This document shows, one piece after another, positions 37,269-44,732 of a stretch of 64,000 bases of DNA. Where the stretch lies: contig JABWCL010000013.1 in NCBI GenBank assembly GCA_013360295.1, positions 58,904-122,903 of the forward strand, written 5' to 3'. Origin of the DNA: Ignavibacteriaceae bacterium. Its GTDB lineage: Bacteria; Bacteroidota; Ignavibacteria; Ignavibacteriales; Ignavibacteriaceae. The notes below the pieces were generated by a model. That model was not told where the DNA came from and searched no databases. It was given only the letters and a program-made list of their open reading frames with translations. How positions within the stretch are numbered: position 1 is the first letter of the stretch; every line of letters begins with the position of its first letter. The position numbers and the translations under genes are program-made.

Positions 37269-38069
37269 ATGCAATTCCTTAATAAAAGAAAATCCTACCC
37301 GGCGGTGGTACTTTCCATCATTGCCGTATCATTTTTTTACTACGCGTCAAGCAGCGGAGTTACCGGAGCCACACAGAAAAACGGCGCTGGATGTACTTGT
37401 CACGGCGGCAGCCAGGCAGCGGTTACCGTAGCGATAAGCGGGCCTTCCACATTAACAGTCGGACAGACCGCCGATTACAGCGTTACGATCTCAGGCGGAC
37501 CGCTTGCACGCGGTGGTACGAATATTGCTGCTTCCGCGGGAACACTCGCCGCAGCGGCAAGTGATCTGAGACTCGCAAGCGGCGAACTTACTCATTCAGC
37601 GCCAAAAGCGCCATCAGGCGGTTCAGTAACTTTCAACTTTAAGTACACTGCGCCTGCTACCGCAGGTGATGTGACCCTCTACGCGAATGGCAACAGCGTT
37701 AACAACAACGGCGGAAGCAACGGCGACCAGTGGAACTTTGCCCCGAATAAAGTTATCAGTGTTAGTTCAACCACAAGCGTGGAAGATGAAAACCTCCTCG
37801 GGGGATTTTCACTTTCACAGAATTACCCTAATCCGTTCAATCCTTCTACATCAATTAATTTTCAACTCTCAGCGGAAAATCGTGTCAGCTTAAAGGTATA
37901 TGATGTTAGCGGAAAAGAAGTTGCAACTCTTGTTGATGGGATGAAGGAAGCAGGAATGCACTCAGTTAGTTTTAATACCGCAGATTACGGACTGACAAGC
38001 GGTGTTTATTTTTATGAATTAAATGCAGGTTCATTCTCTTCTGTGAAGAAAATGATTTTGTCGAAGTAA
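37269..38069 (+). CDS. Choice-of-anchor V domain protein with T9SS sorting domain
   Basis: A 266-residue secreted protein. A signal segment YPAVVLSIIAVSFFYYASSS is followed by GATQKNGAGCTCHGGSQ and a reelin-like beta-sandwich (VTVAISGPSTLTVGQTADYSV to YANGNSVNNNGG), the build of choice-of-anchor V proteins. The last 88 residues, from LSQNYPNPFNPST to VKKMILSK, are the T9SS tail. AAGAGGAGA precedes the ATG. The CxCH cluster may form a disulfide or metal site; it is not a standard CxxCH heme motif. The role is unknown. Confidence 0.88.
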   Translation: MQFLNKRKSYPAVVLSIIAVSFFYYASSSGVTGATQKNGAGCTCHGGSQAAVTVAISGPSTLTVGQTADYSVTISGGPLARGGTNIAASAGTLAAAASDLRLASGELTHSAPKAPSGGSVTFNFKYTAPATAGDVTLYANGNSVNNNGGSNGDQWNFAPNKVISVSSTTSVEDENLLGGFSLSQNYPNPFNPSTSINFQLSAENRVSLKVYDVSGKEVATLVDGMKEAGMHSVSFNTADYGLTSGVYFYELNAGSFSSVKKMILSK

Positions 38070-38086
38070 TTCGTTTTTTAAAATAC

Positions 38087-38122
38087 AAAAGCCGGTTTCT
38101 AATGAAGAGGCCGGCTTTTTTT
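38087..38122 (+). terminator. Intrinsic terminator of the choice-of-anchor V gene
   Basis: AAAAGCCGG (38087-38095) and CCGGCTTTTTTT (38111-38122) form a stem with a long T tail. The A run on the other side may also let it end the convergent gene at 38143. Confidence 0.85.
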
Positions 38123-38142
38123 AATTATATTTTTATGATTAT

Positions 38143-38490
38143 TTAGTAACAGACACCTGACCGGGATTTTGTTACGTTTAAGTCTTCACCGGTGCCTAAC
38201 TGGCCGGGGATGAATGAAATTGTGCGATACTTTTCTCTCGGTTCATTATTGCCCGGACTGAAGTTATTCTTCTCGTGTGTATGTGCCTCTGCCGTATCTC
38301 CCCAGACTTCAGTTTTCAGTTTAAAGAGTTTGAGTTCAAGCGTATCATAGCTTGACTCGTCGATATTGCCGGTGCTTTTTGGAGGTGTTCCTTTCCCTGC
38401 GGATTTTTTTGTCAGTGAATGCAGGAGAAATAAAAATATCAGAATGGACGATGCCATAACAACAAACACAAATATAAAAGCGGTATTCAT
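38143..38490 (-). CDS. Small single-span membrane protein of unknown function
   Basis: A 115-residue protein with one N-terminal membrane helix (FIFVFVVMASSILIFLFLL, residues 5-23) and a hydrophilic, Ser/Thr/Lys-rich tail (SAGKGTPPKSTGNIDESSYD). AGAGAAG lies before the ATG. I do not recognise a family. It converges on the choice-of-anchor V gene. Confidence 0.6.
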   Translation of the reverse strand: MNTAFIFVFVVMASSILIFLFLLHSLTKKSAGKGTPPKSTGNIDESSYDTLELKLFKLKTEVWGDTAEAHTHEKNNFSPGNNEPREKYRTISFIPGQLGTGEDLNVTKSRSGVCY

Positions 38491-38639
38491 AACTTCTCTT
38501 TTCTAAATATTAAATAATAGTGTCACTTATAAAAAGGCAAGTTGTGTGCCAGAAAATTCGTTTGATATACTGCGGAAAATGAAGAATATTTTGCACGACA
38601 GCGAAAAATATTCATATATAAGCAAAATCTGCGCTGTTC

Positions 38640-38985
38640 TGAGTCGTTTGTGATTGCGGCGGCGCTTCGATACTCCCGAAAGCTTTCGGGATACTCAGCG
38701 GCCTTACTCAATTCTGTAGTATCTTTTTACGAATTATCACTCATTGTTTGATTTACTGTCTAAATAGCCTATACTAATACGCCCTCTGGTTGCGGCGGCG
38801 CTTCGATACGTCCCCACAGAATTGAGAAATCCTACTCAGCGACCTTACGCATTTCTGTAATATTTTATTAACCCGTTTTAGGATTTTGAGTTGAATAAGT
38901 GATAATTCTTAATTCTTAATTCTTAATTTTTAATTCATAAACTTTGACTTTGATTAAAAAATTCATTAAGTTAAGGTAAATAAAA
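38640..38985. repeat. Gap with two GCGGCGGCGCTTCGATAC repeats and A/T microrepeats
   Basis: TTGCGGCGGCGCTTCGATAC occurs at 38654-38673 and again at 38790-38809. Each is followed by ATACTCAGCG or CTACTCAGCG, a relative of the CTTCGATAC...CTACTCAGCCACC repeats at 54960-55222. A TTAATTCTTAATTCTTAA block lies near 38910, preceded by ATTTTGAGTTGAATAAGT, the inverse of the 36037 repeat unit. No gene is seen before 39001. Confidence 0.65.
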
Positions 38986-39000
38986 CTTTCGAGGTGCGTT

Positions 39001-39171
39001 ATGAAAGATTTCAATCTCTCCCGTATTTATGTGGTTTTATCATCAATTCCAAAATACTTCCAGCAGTTCAGGAAGAAATCGGATTCTTATAAGCACGATC
39101 TTCACTCGCCTTATACGGGAAAAAACAAATTTCAGAAGTTAAGTAGTTTGCACCGGCTACAGATGAAATAG
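39001..39171 (+). CDS. Small basic protein of unknown function (56 residues)
   Basis: The frame starts ATG 39001 and reads MKDFNLSRIYVVLSSIPKYF, then QQFRKKSDSYKHDLHSPYTG, and ends HRLQMK. GAGG lies eight bases before the ATG. It is basic, with a C-terminal half rich in Lys, His and Ser. The spacing and codons look like a gene, but I recognise no family. The 140 bases after it, before the next gene, hold nothing visible. Confidence 0.4.
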   Translation: MKDFNLSRIYVVLSSIPKYFQQFRKKSDSYKHDLHSPYTGKNKFQKLSSLHRLQMK

Positions 39172-39314
39172 GCTGTACCCGTTCTTTTAATAAATTCAAA
39201 TTGGCCTGACGCCGCGCCTTTCCGGTGACGGAAGATTGTGGTTTGTCCTGTCAATCGGCTGATCCGGGCATTTGAATTCCCGGGGAAGATTATAACTATA
39301 TTCAGCGGAGCAGA

Positions 39315-40076
39315 ATGCGCTTTCTTGTTGTTTTTTATTTATCGTTAAACATCCTTTTGCCCCTCCACGCAACCCCTTCCGGGGGAGATAAAGATCTATC
39401 TTCTGTAATTAATTCCATCCATCAAAGACACCAGGAAGAAGAAGCCAGGAAAAAGTCACTGCTGAGATATTCGTATGAGCGGAGATCCGACGTGAAAGAG
39501 ATGGACGAAGACGGGAAACTAGAAAAACAGCATAAATCCCTTCAGCGTGTGTATCATCTCAACTTAAAGGAGAGCCGCACGGAGACAATCTCATCGTCAA
39601 AGTTTGAAGACGGAAAATGGGCAGATGTGCCAAAGAAAGAAAAAGATGAGAAGAAAGATCATAAGGACCGCAAAGTAAGATTTGATTTCCTCGGTATGTT
39701 TTCTCCCGAAAGCCGTAAGGAATACAATTTCGAACTGGTTCAGCAGAACGATGAACAAATCGTCGTAAGTGTAAAACCGAAGGAGGCGGCGACGGAAAAG
39801 TTCAAAGGGAAATTCTGGTTCAGCGCGAAAGATTACAGTATGATGAAAGCGGAGCTTCAGCCGTCTGAATTCAGAACCGGGCTGAAGAGTATGAACACTT
39901 ATATTGAGATGAAACAATACAATGGTGTATCGTTCCCGGCAAAGGTTGTGAATAAAATTCACGTAAAGGTATTTTTAATATACAGCGGCAAGATTGATCA
40001 GAACCTTGTGTTTGAAAACTATAAATTCGGTATAGACGAAAAAACTTTCAGCGAGGCATACTCAAAATTGAAATAG
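39315..40076 (+). CDS. Secreted protein of unknown function, LolA-like fold suggested
   Basis: A 253-residue protein with a signal peptide ending LLPLHA. A charged helical segment follows (INSIHQRHQEEEARKKSLLRY and later PKKEKDEKKDHKDRKV, the latter strongly Lys/Asp-rich, about 105-125). The C-terminal half is a beta-sheet with FWFSAKDYSMMKAELQPSEF and YIEMKQYNGVSFPAKV, the pattern of outer-membrane lipoprotein-sorting (LolA/LolB-like) proteins. That fold assignment is tentative. GGAG precedes the ATG. It may be linked to the signalling operon downstream, but the 158-base gap argues for a separate unit. Confidence 0.65.
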   Translation: MRFLVVFYLSLNILLPLHATPSGGDKDLSSVINSIHQRHQEEEARKKSLLRYSYERRSDVKEMDEDGKLEKQHKSLQRVYHLNLKESRTETISSSKFEDGKWADVPKKEKDEKKDHKDRKVRFDFLGMFSPESRKEYNFELVQQNDEQIVVSVKPKEAATEKFKGKFWFSAKDYSMMKAELQPSEFRTGLKSMNTYIEMKQYNGVSFPAKVVNKIHVKVFLIYSGKIDQNLVFENYKFGIDEKTFSEAYSKLK

Positions 40077-40234
40077 GAAAAACGTTTTAACAGTCCCCGG
40101 ATAAGCAAACGATATTTTATTTCAAAGATCAATTAACTATTATCAATTGTCCATTATCCGTTAAGAATTGTTTCCACACTTTTATTGTGTGAGTCCCCGC
40201 CGCATGGCAATATTCAAAATCAGAGAATTAATAC

Positions 40235-42805
40235 TTGGAAAAGCACAGCCTGAAAATATCATTCATATTTCTTTTGGACCTGGTTTTGCTGCTTATGGCG
40301 CTCATACACCTGCCCAGTGTTTTCGTCCGCCCGGACGTCCCTTTTTATTTCTATTCTGCGAATGACACCGTACACGTTTCAGCGATAAAAGATGTTAATA
40401 AATCAGGCGGAATTAAACCGGGGGATATACTCGTCAGTTTCGGAGGGGAACATCCTGACGGCTATGAGATTCTGGAGTTTTTAATAGATAAGAAAAAAGT
40501 GGGTGATGAAGTGCCGGTCACCTATGCCAGGAGCGGAACTATACGCGAAAGCTCCGTTACACTTCTGGAGCTTTACCCTTCAAAAAGATTTATCTTCGTA
40601 CAGGTTTTTGTTTCGATACTGGTTTGGCTTACCGCCATATACCTGCTGTTTAAGAGCAGATATAATTATGCCGCTGCCTATGTGCACTGGATGTTCGTGG
40701 CTTTCGCGGTAACGAACTTAATAGCGTGGGGAGCGATAAGTTACCATCCGGAATTTGAGTTACTGATGCGAAGCATTTTCTTTTTTACATACAGTCTTGT
40801 AACAGTCTTTTTTATCCTTTTCACTTTCCAATACCCTCACCAGGTTGATAAACCTGTCAGGCTGAAGCTGCGGCTTCTTACCGCACCGAATATTTTGCTT
40901 GCGATTCCTATTATTTACTACCACGCCTCGGCGATCCGGACCGGCTCGCTTGAAATGTATGCCCGGTTCCAGTTCTACTTTGATATTTTCCGTTTTCTTA
41001 TGGTGATATATTTCGTTGCAGGAATGGTGCTGATCATCCGGTCATATCTGAAGGCGGAACTCAGGGAAGAGCGAGAGCGGCTTCAGTGGATATTCTGGGG
41101 ATTGTGTATCGGAGCGCTTCCTTTCCTGTTATTTTATATTCTGCCGCAGCTTATCTTTTCGCGATATTTTATTAGTGAAGAGATAACGATTATATTTTTC
41201 CTCGCGGTGCCGTTTTCGTTTCTGATCGCGATGTTCCGTTACAAGATATATGATATCGAACTTCTGTTAAACCGGAGTATAGTTTACGGATTTGTAGTGG
41301 TGGTTCTGCTTGGCGGCTATATCCTGATCGTCCTTCTTACCGCTTCCGAGATAAAAGGGGAAGAGGTCTTTTTCGGGGATTTTAATGTTGTATTTATTAC
41401 CCTGGTGATAGCGTTTTCTTTCAATCTTGTGAGGAAGAAACTGCAGGATATAATCGACAAAAAATTGTTCTCAGCGACTGTGAACTATAAAAACGCGGTG
41501 CTGCTCCTTAGCGAGTCGCTGGCTAAAGCAACTAATGATAAAGCCTTAATTGACGCGGGAATAGAATTCATCTCAGCAAATTTACACGTAAAGAGAATTG
41601 AAACTTACCTTAATAAAGAGGGGAGGTTCTTTCTCTGCGGATATTATGACAGGGAAGCGGTGCGCCCGGTAAAGCATAGCAGAGAGAAATTTGAGATAAA
41701 GGCAAATTCCCCTGCTCCCGGAAATAATATAAGTCCGTATTTCCCTCCCACTGACATTACTCCTCCCGCACTGGAGGAAAATGAAGCTTATCATCTCCGT
41801 ATGAATCGTGTTTGTGTGCATCCCCAATCTCTCAGGCCAAAAAAGGTGAAGGACAATTCCGTTATTAATGAATGGTTAGAGCGCAACGATCGGCAGGCTG
41901 TCATCGCTTTCACCGGACAGGATTCTTCACTGCTCGGGTTGCTACTTATCTCACTCTCCGAAAACGAATCGCTAAACGAGGACGAAGTCAGCCTCCTTAC
42001 CACACTTCAAACCGAACTCTCCACCGCGCTTGAAAAATTCAGCCTTTATGAGTCCTTCATTCTCGCGGGAGAAGAGAACAGGCGGCTTGAAGAGATGAAT
42101 AAGCTGAAATCATATTTTGTATCAAGCGTATCGCACGATCTGAAAACCCCGATAACCTCAATACGGATGTTCGCCGAGATAATGCAGATGAATCCCGACC
42201 TGCCAAAAGAGAAGGTTATGGACTATATGCGCACAATCGAAGAAGAGAGCGCCAGGCTCACAAGGCTGATAAATAATCTTTTGGATTTTGCCAAGATCGA
42301 GAAGGGAACGAAAGAGTATAACTTCACCCCGGTTAACCTTAATGAACTCGTTAAAGAAGTGATGAAGCTGATGGAGTATCAGCTTATCAGCAGTAAGTTC
42401 GAAACGAGGATAAAAATTCCGGATGAAGAATTTATTATCAAAGGCGACAGAGATTCGATTGTTGAGGCTTTGATAAATCTTATCAATAACGCGATTAAGT
42501 TCTCCAAAGACAGGCGTGAAATAACAGCACAGGTGATGAAGCGTGATAATTACGCGGTGATAAGTATTGCGGATAAAGGACTGGGAATTAAACCGGAGAA
42601 TATAAAAAATATCTTTGAGCCTTTCTTCAGGGAGAAGACGAAGGAAAAAAATTCCGTTGGCGGCGCCGGGCTCGGGCTTTCGATAGTTCAGCATATAATG
42701 GACGCGCACAACGGGAAGATAGATGTGATCACCAATAGCGGTGAAGGAACGATGTTTATGTTATTATTCCCGGTGAACGGAAATGAAACGGATACTGATA
42801 GTTGA
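40235..42805 (+). CDS. Sensor histidine kinase with PDZ-like and 7TM-type input module
   Basis: An 856-residue kinase starting at TTG 40235. A first membrane span (about 9-28) is followed by a periplasmic PDZ-like domain (VNKSGGIKPGDILVSFGGEH to VPVTYARSGTI, about 50-105). A block of seven or eight membrane helices reaches to about 400. A GAF-like cytosolic domain covers about 415-605. The DHp helix begins YFVSSVSHDLKTPITSIR with phospho-acceptor His 634. The ATPase domain shows an N box (INNAIKFS) and G boxes (DKGLGIKPENI, GGAGLGLSIV). The next gene, a response regulator, overlaps its end by 23 bases. The signal is unknown; a membrane lipid or envelope cue would suit the layout. Confidence 0.9.
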   Translation: MEKHSLKISFIFLLDLVLLLMALIHLPSVFVRPDVPFYFYSANDTVHVSAIKDVNKSGGIKPGDILVSFGGEHPDGYEILEFLIDKKKVGDEVPVTYARSGTIRESSVTLLELYPSKRFIFVQVFVSILVWLTAIYLLFKSRYNYAAAYVHWMFVAFAVTNLIAWGAISYHPEFELLMRSIFFFTYSLVTVFFILFTFQYPHQVDKPVRLKLRLLTAPNILLAIPIIYYHASAIRTGSLEMYARFQFYFDIFRFLMVIYFVAGMVLIIRSYLKAELREERERLQWIFWGLCIGALPFLLFYILPQLIFSRYFISEEITIIFFLAVPFSFLIAMFRYKIYDIELLLNRSIVYGFVVVVLLGGYILIVLLTASEIKGEEVFFGDFNVVFITLVIAFSFNLVRKKLQDIIDKKLFSATVNYKNAVLLLSESLAKATNDKALIDAGIEFISANLHVKRIETYLNKEGRFFLCGYYDREAVRPVKHSREKFEIKANSPAPGNNISPYFPPTDITPPALEENEAYHLRMNRVCVHPQSLRPKKVKDNSVINEWLERNDRQAVIAFTGQDSSLLGLLLISLSENESLNEDEVSLLTTLQTELSTALEKFSLYESFILAGEENRRLEEMNKLKSYFVSSVSHDLKTPITSIRMFAEIMQMNPDLPKEKVMDYMRTIEEESARLTRLINNLLDFAKIEKGTKEYNFTPVNLNELVKEVMKLMEYQLISSKFETRIKIPDEEFIIKGDRDSIVEALINLINNAIKFSKDRREITAQVMKRDNYAVISIADKGLGIKPENIKNIFEPFFREKTKEKNSVGGAGLGLSIVQHIMDAHNGKIDVITNSGEGTMFMLLFPVNGNETDTDS

Positions 42806-43886
42806 AGACGATCCCGCGATAAGTAAGGCCCTGTGCGACGCGTTGAATGTTGCGGGATACGATACCCGCTGCATCGAAGACGGGCTTGAAGGGCTTAACA
42901 CCGCCAAGGCAATGAAACCTGATCTGCTTTTGCTTGATGTGATGCTTCCTTCTATGAACGGATTTGAAATATGCACGGCGCTCAGAGTAAACGGGTACAC
43001 ATTCCCGGTGTTTATGCTCACATCACTGACGGAAGAAGCACGGCGAATGCAGGGCCTTGAGACCGGAGCGGATGAGTACATTTCCAAGCCTTTCAGCATT
43101 AAAGAACTATTATTACGCATCAAGAACACTTTAAACCGTGAAGAGAAACTGCGTGAACGGTCCGCAGAGCTCGAGAATGAAATCGCGAAAGCGAGAGAAA
43201 TTCAACTTAAGTCACTGCCGGGTAAAGCGCCTGATGTTCCGGGGCTGGAGATATACGGGACTATGATTCCCGCCGAGACAGTGGGGGGCGACTATTACGA
43301 CTATATACAACTAAGCGAAGGAAGGACCGGGATCATAATCGCGGATGTTTGCGGAAAAGGCCTAGCCGCGGCGATGCTTGTTCAGAAACTTCAAGGGGTA
43401 GTATGTTCGTTTACCGGAGCGGGAGTGAAAGCCGGAGAGATGGCAAAAATTATCTCAGAAAGGATGAAAGACGGGCTGCCGAAAGGAGGGTTTATTACTT
43501 TCGCGATAGCAGTATATGATCCGGGCAACCATAGCGTGGAACTGGTTCGGGCAGGGCATCTTCCGTTTTTATTTTCCGGTAAAGAAGGAGTGAAAGAAAT
43601 TAAGCCTGCCGGGTTATGGCTTGGGCCGATGCCGTCAAAAGCATTTGGCGATAATATTGTAGTAGAAAACATTACAATTAATAAAAATGATTTACTAATT
43701 ATGATCACTGACGGCGTAACCGAATGCGTCAACGAGGGCGGTGAAGAGTATGGGCTGGAAAGATTAAAACCGCTTCTCACTTCTTTTGGATCCGTCGCGG
43801 AAAGAATTTTAAATGAATTAAACACCTTCAGGGGTTCCGTCAATCTGAAGGATGATACCACGTTAATCGTAATCAAAGGAACATAA
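42783..43886 (+). CDS. Response regulator with PP2C (SpoIIE/RsbU-type) phosphatase output
   Basis: A 367-residue protein. The receiver domain (1-120) has Asp 9-10, phospho-acceptor Asp 52 in LLLLDVMLP, a Thr/Ser switch in MLTS and Lys in YISKPF. A coiled coil (REEKLRERSAELENEIAKAR) leads to the SpoIIE phosphatase domain from about 140. Its metal-binding residues appear in AETVGGDYYDYI, IIADVCGKGLAAAM and LLIMITDGVTEC. Such proteins dephosphorylate anti-sigma-factor antagonists in partner switching. No anti-sigma or STAS gene is in the window. It overlaps the kinase gene and precedes a second regulator by 15 bases. Confidence 0.92.
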   Translation: MKRILIVEDDPAISKALCDALNVAGYDTRCIEDGLEGLNTAKAMKPDLLLLDVMLPSMNGFEICTALRVNGYTFPVFMLTSLTEEARRMQGLETGADEYISKPFSIKELLLRIKNTLNREEKLRERSAELENEIAKAREIQLKSLPGKAPDVPGLEIYGTMIPAETVGGDYYDYIQLSEGRTGIIIADVCGKGLAAAMLVQKLQGVVCSFTGAGVKAGEMAKIISERMKDGLPKGGFITFAIAVYDPGNHSVELVRAGHLPFLFSGKEGVKEIKPAGLWLGPMPSKAFGDNIVVENITINKNDLLIMITDGVTECVNEGGEEYGLERLKPLLTSFGSVAERILNELNTFRGSVNLKDDTTLIVIKGT

Positions 43887-43901
43887 TCAGAGAGGTGAAA
43901 A

Positions 43902-44582
43902 ATGAAAAAGATGCTGATAATCGAAGACGATCCGGCAATATCAAAAGGGCTGGTGGAGTTTTTTACGTCGGAACAATACTCCGTCCGGCTTGAAGAGGAC
44001 GGGGACAAAGGGTATAACCGCGCTAAGGGGGAAGCCTTTGATATCATTTTACTGGATATAATGCTCCCCGGGAAGGATGGGATGGATATCTGCCGGGACT
44101 TAAGGAAGGGGGGCAGTAATGTTCCTATACTGATGCTCACGAGTAAAAAAGAAGAGATTGATAAGATAATGGGGTTGGAGTTCGGAGCGGATGACTATGT
44201 CACGAAACCATTCAGTGTCAGGGAACTATCCGCAAGAATTAAAGCGCTGCTGAGGCGAGCTTCCGAGATTAAAACTGATATCGAAGAATTTTCTCTGGAT
44301 CATTTGTTTATTGATTTCAAACGCCAGGAAATGAGGAAGAATAAAAAGGTTATTGAGCTTTCCACGATGGAATGTAAAGTGCTTAAGTTTTTTATCGAAC
44401 ACGAAGGCGCGGTTATATCCCGCGAGACCCTGCTTGATAAAGTGTGGGGGTACGAGAACTATCCGACCACACGCACCGTTGATAATTTCATCCTTTCTCT
44501 GAGGAAACTTGTTGAAAAAGACCCCGCTGATCCAAAACATTTTATTACAATCCACGGAACGGGGTATAAGTTTGTGAAATGA
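43902..44582 (+). CDS. OmpR/PhoB-family response regulator transcription factor
   Basis: A 226-residue DNA-binding regulator. The receiver has phospho-acceptor Asp 52 in IILLDIMLPGKDG, the Thr in MLTSK and the Lys in YVTKPFSV. The winged-helix domain (about 130-226) shows STMECKVLKFFIEHEG, VISRETLLDKVWG, TRTVDNFILSLRKL and HGTGYKFVK. AGAGGTG precedes the ATG. It closes the kinase - RR-PP2C - RR operon, so one kinase seems to feed both a transcriptional and a phosphatase output. Confidence 0.94.
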   Translation: MKKMLIIEDDPAISKGLVEFFTSEQYSVRLEEDGDKGYNRAKGEAFDIILLDIMLPGKDGMDICRDLRKGGSNVPILMLTSKKEEIDKIMGLEFGADDYVTKPFSVRELSARIKALLRRASEIKTDIEEFSLDHLFIDFKRQEMRKNKKVIELSTMECKVLKFFIEHEGAVISRETLLDKVWGYENYPTTRTVDNFILSLRKLVEKDPADPKHFITIHGTGYKFVK

Positions 44583-44593
44583 GATTGTCATTC

Positions 44594-44731
44594 AATTGCC
44601 GCCTTTGTCTGACGATGATTAACACATCCTGATTAGATGCCACGCTAATTAGGTTCATTAAATTCAGTGCTGTTTGAATGTACTTCAGCCGGAATCAGTT
44701 TTTTCCTCTGGGTTTTACAAAGGCGGCTATT
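44594..44731. repeat. 138-bp segment bounded by 15-bp inverted repeats
   Basis: AATTGCCGCCTTTGT (44594-44608) and ACAAAGGCGGCTATT (44717-44731) are inverted copies with 13 of 15 positions matching. They bracket a short A/T-rich segment without an ORF, between the two-component operon and the convergent FG-GAP gene. It could be a small non-autonomous mobile element or a long-range RNA stem acting as terminator. Confidence 0.5.
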
Positions 44732-44732
44732 G

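Noticed and set aside
37380..37410. Cytochrome c heme site in the choice-of-anchor V protein
   Set aside because: The cluster is Cys-x-Cys-His, one residue short of CxxCH, and no other heme-protein feature is present.
43391..44140. 249-codon minus-strand frame across the two response regulator genes
   Set aside because: It covers the junction of two well-supported genes on the other strand and shows no family features.
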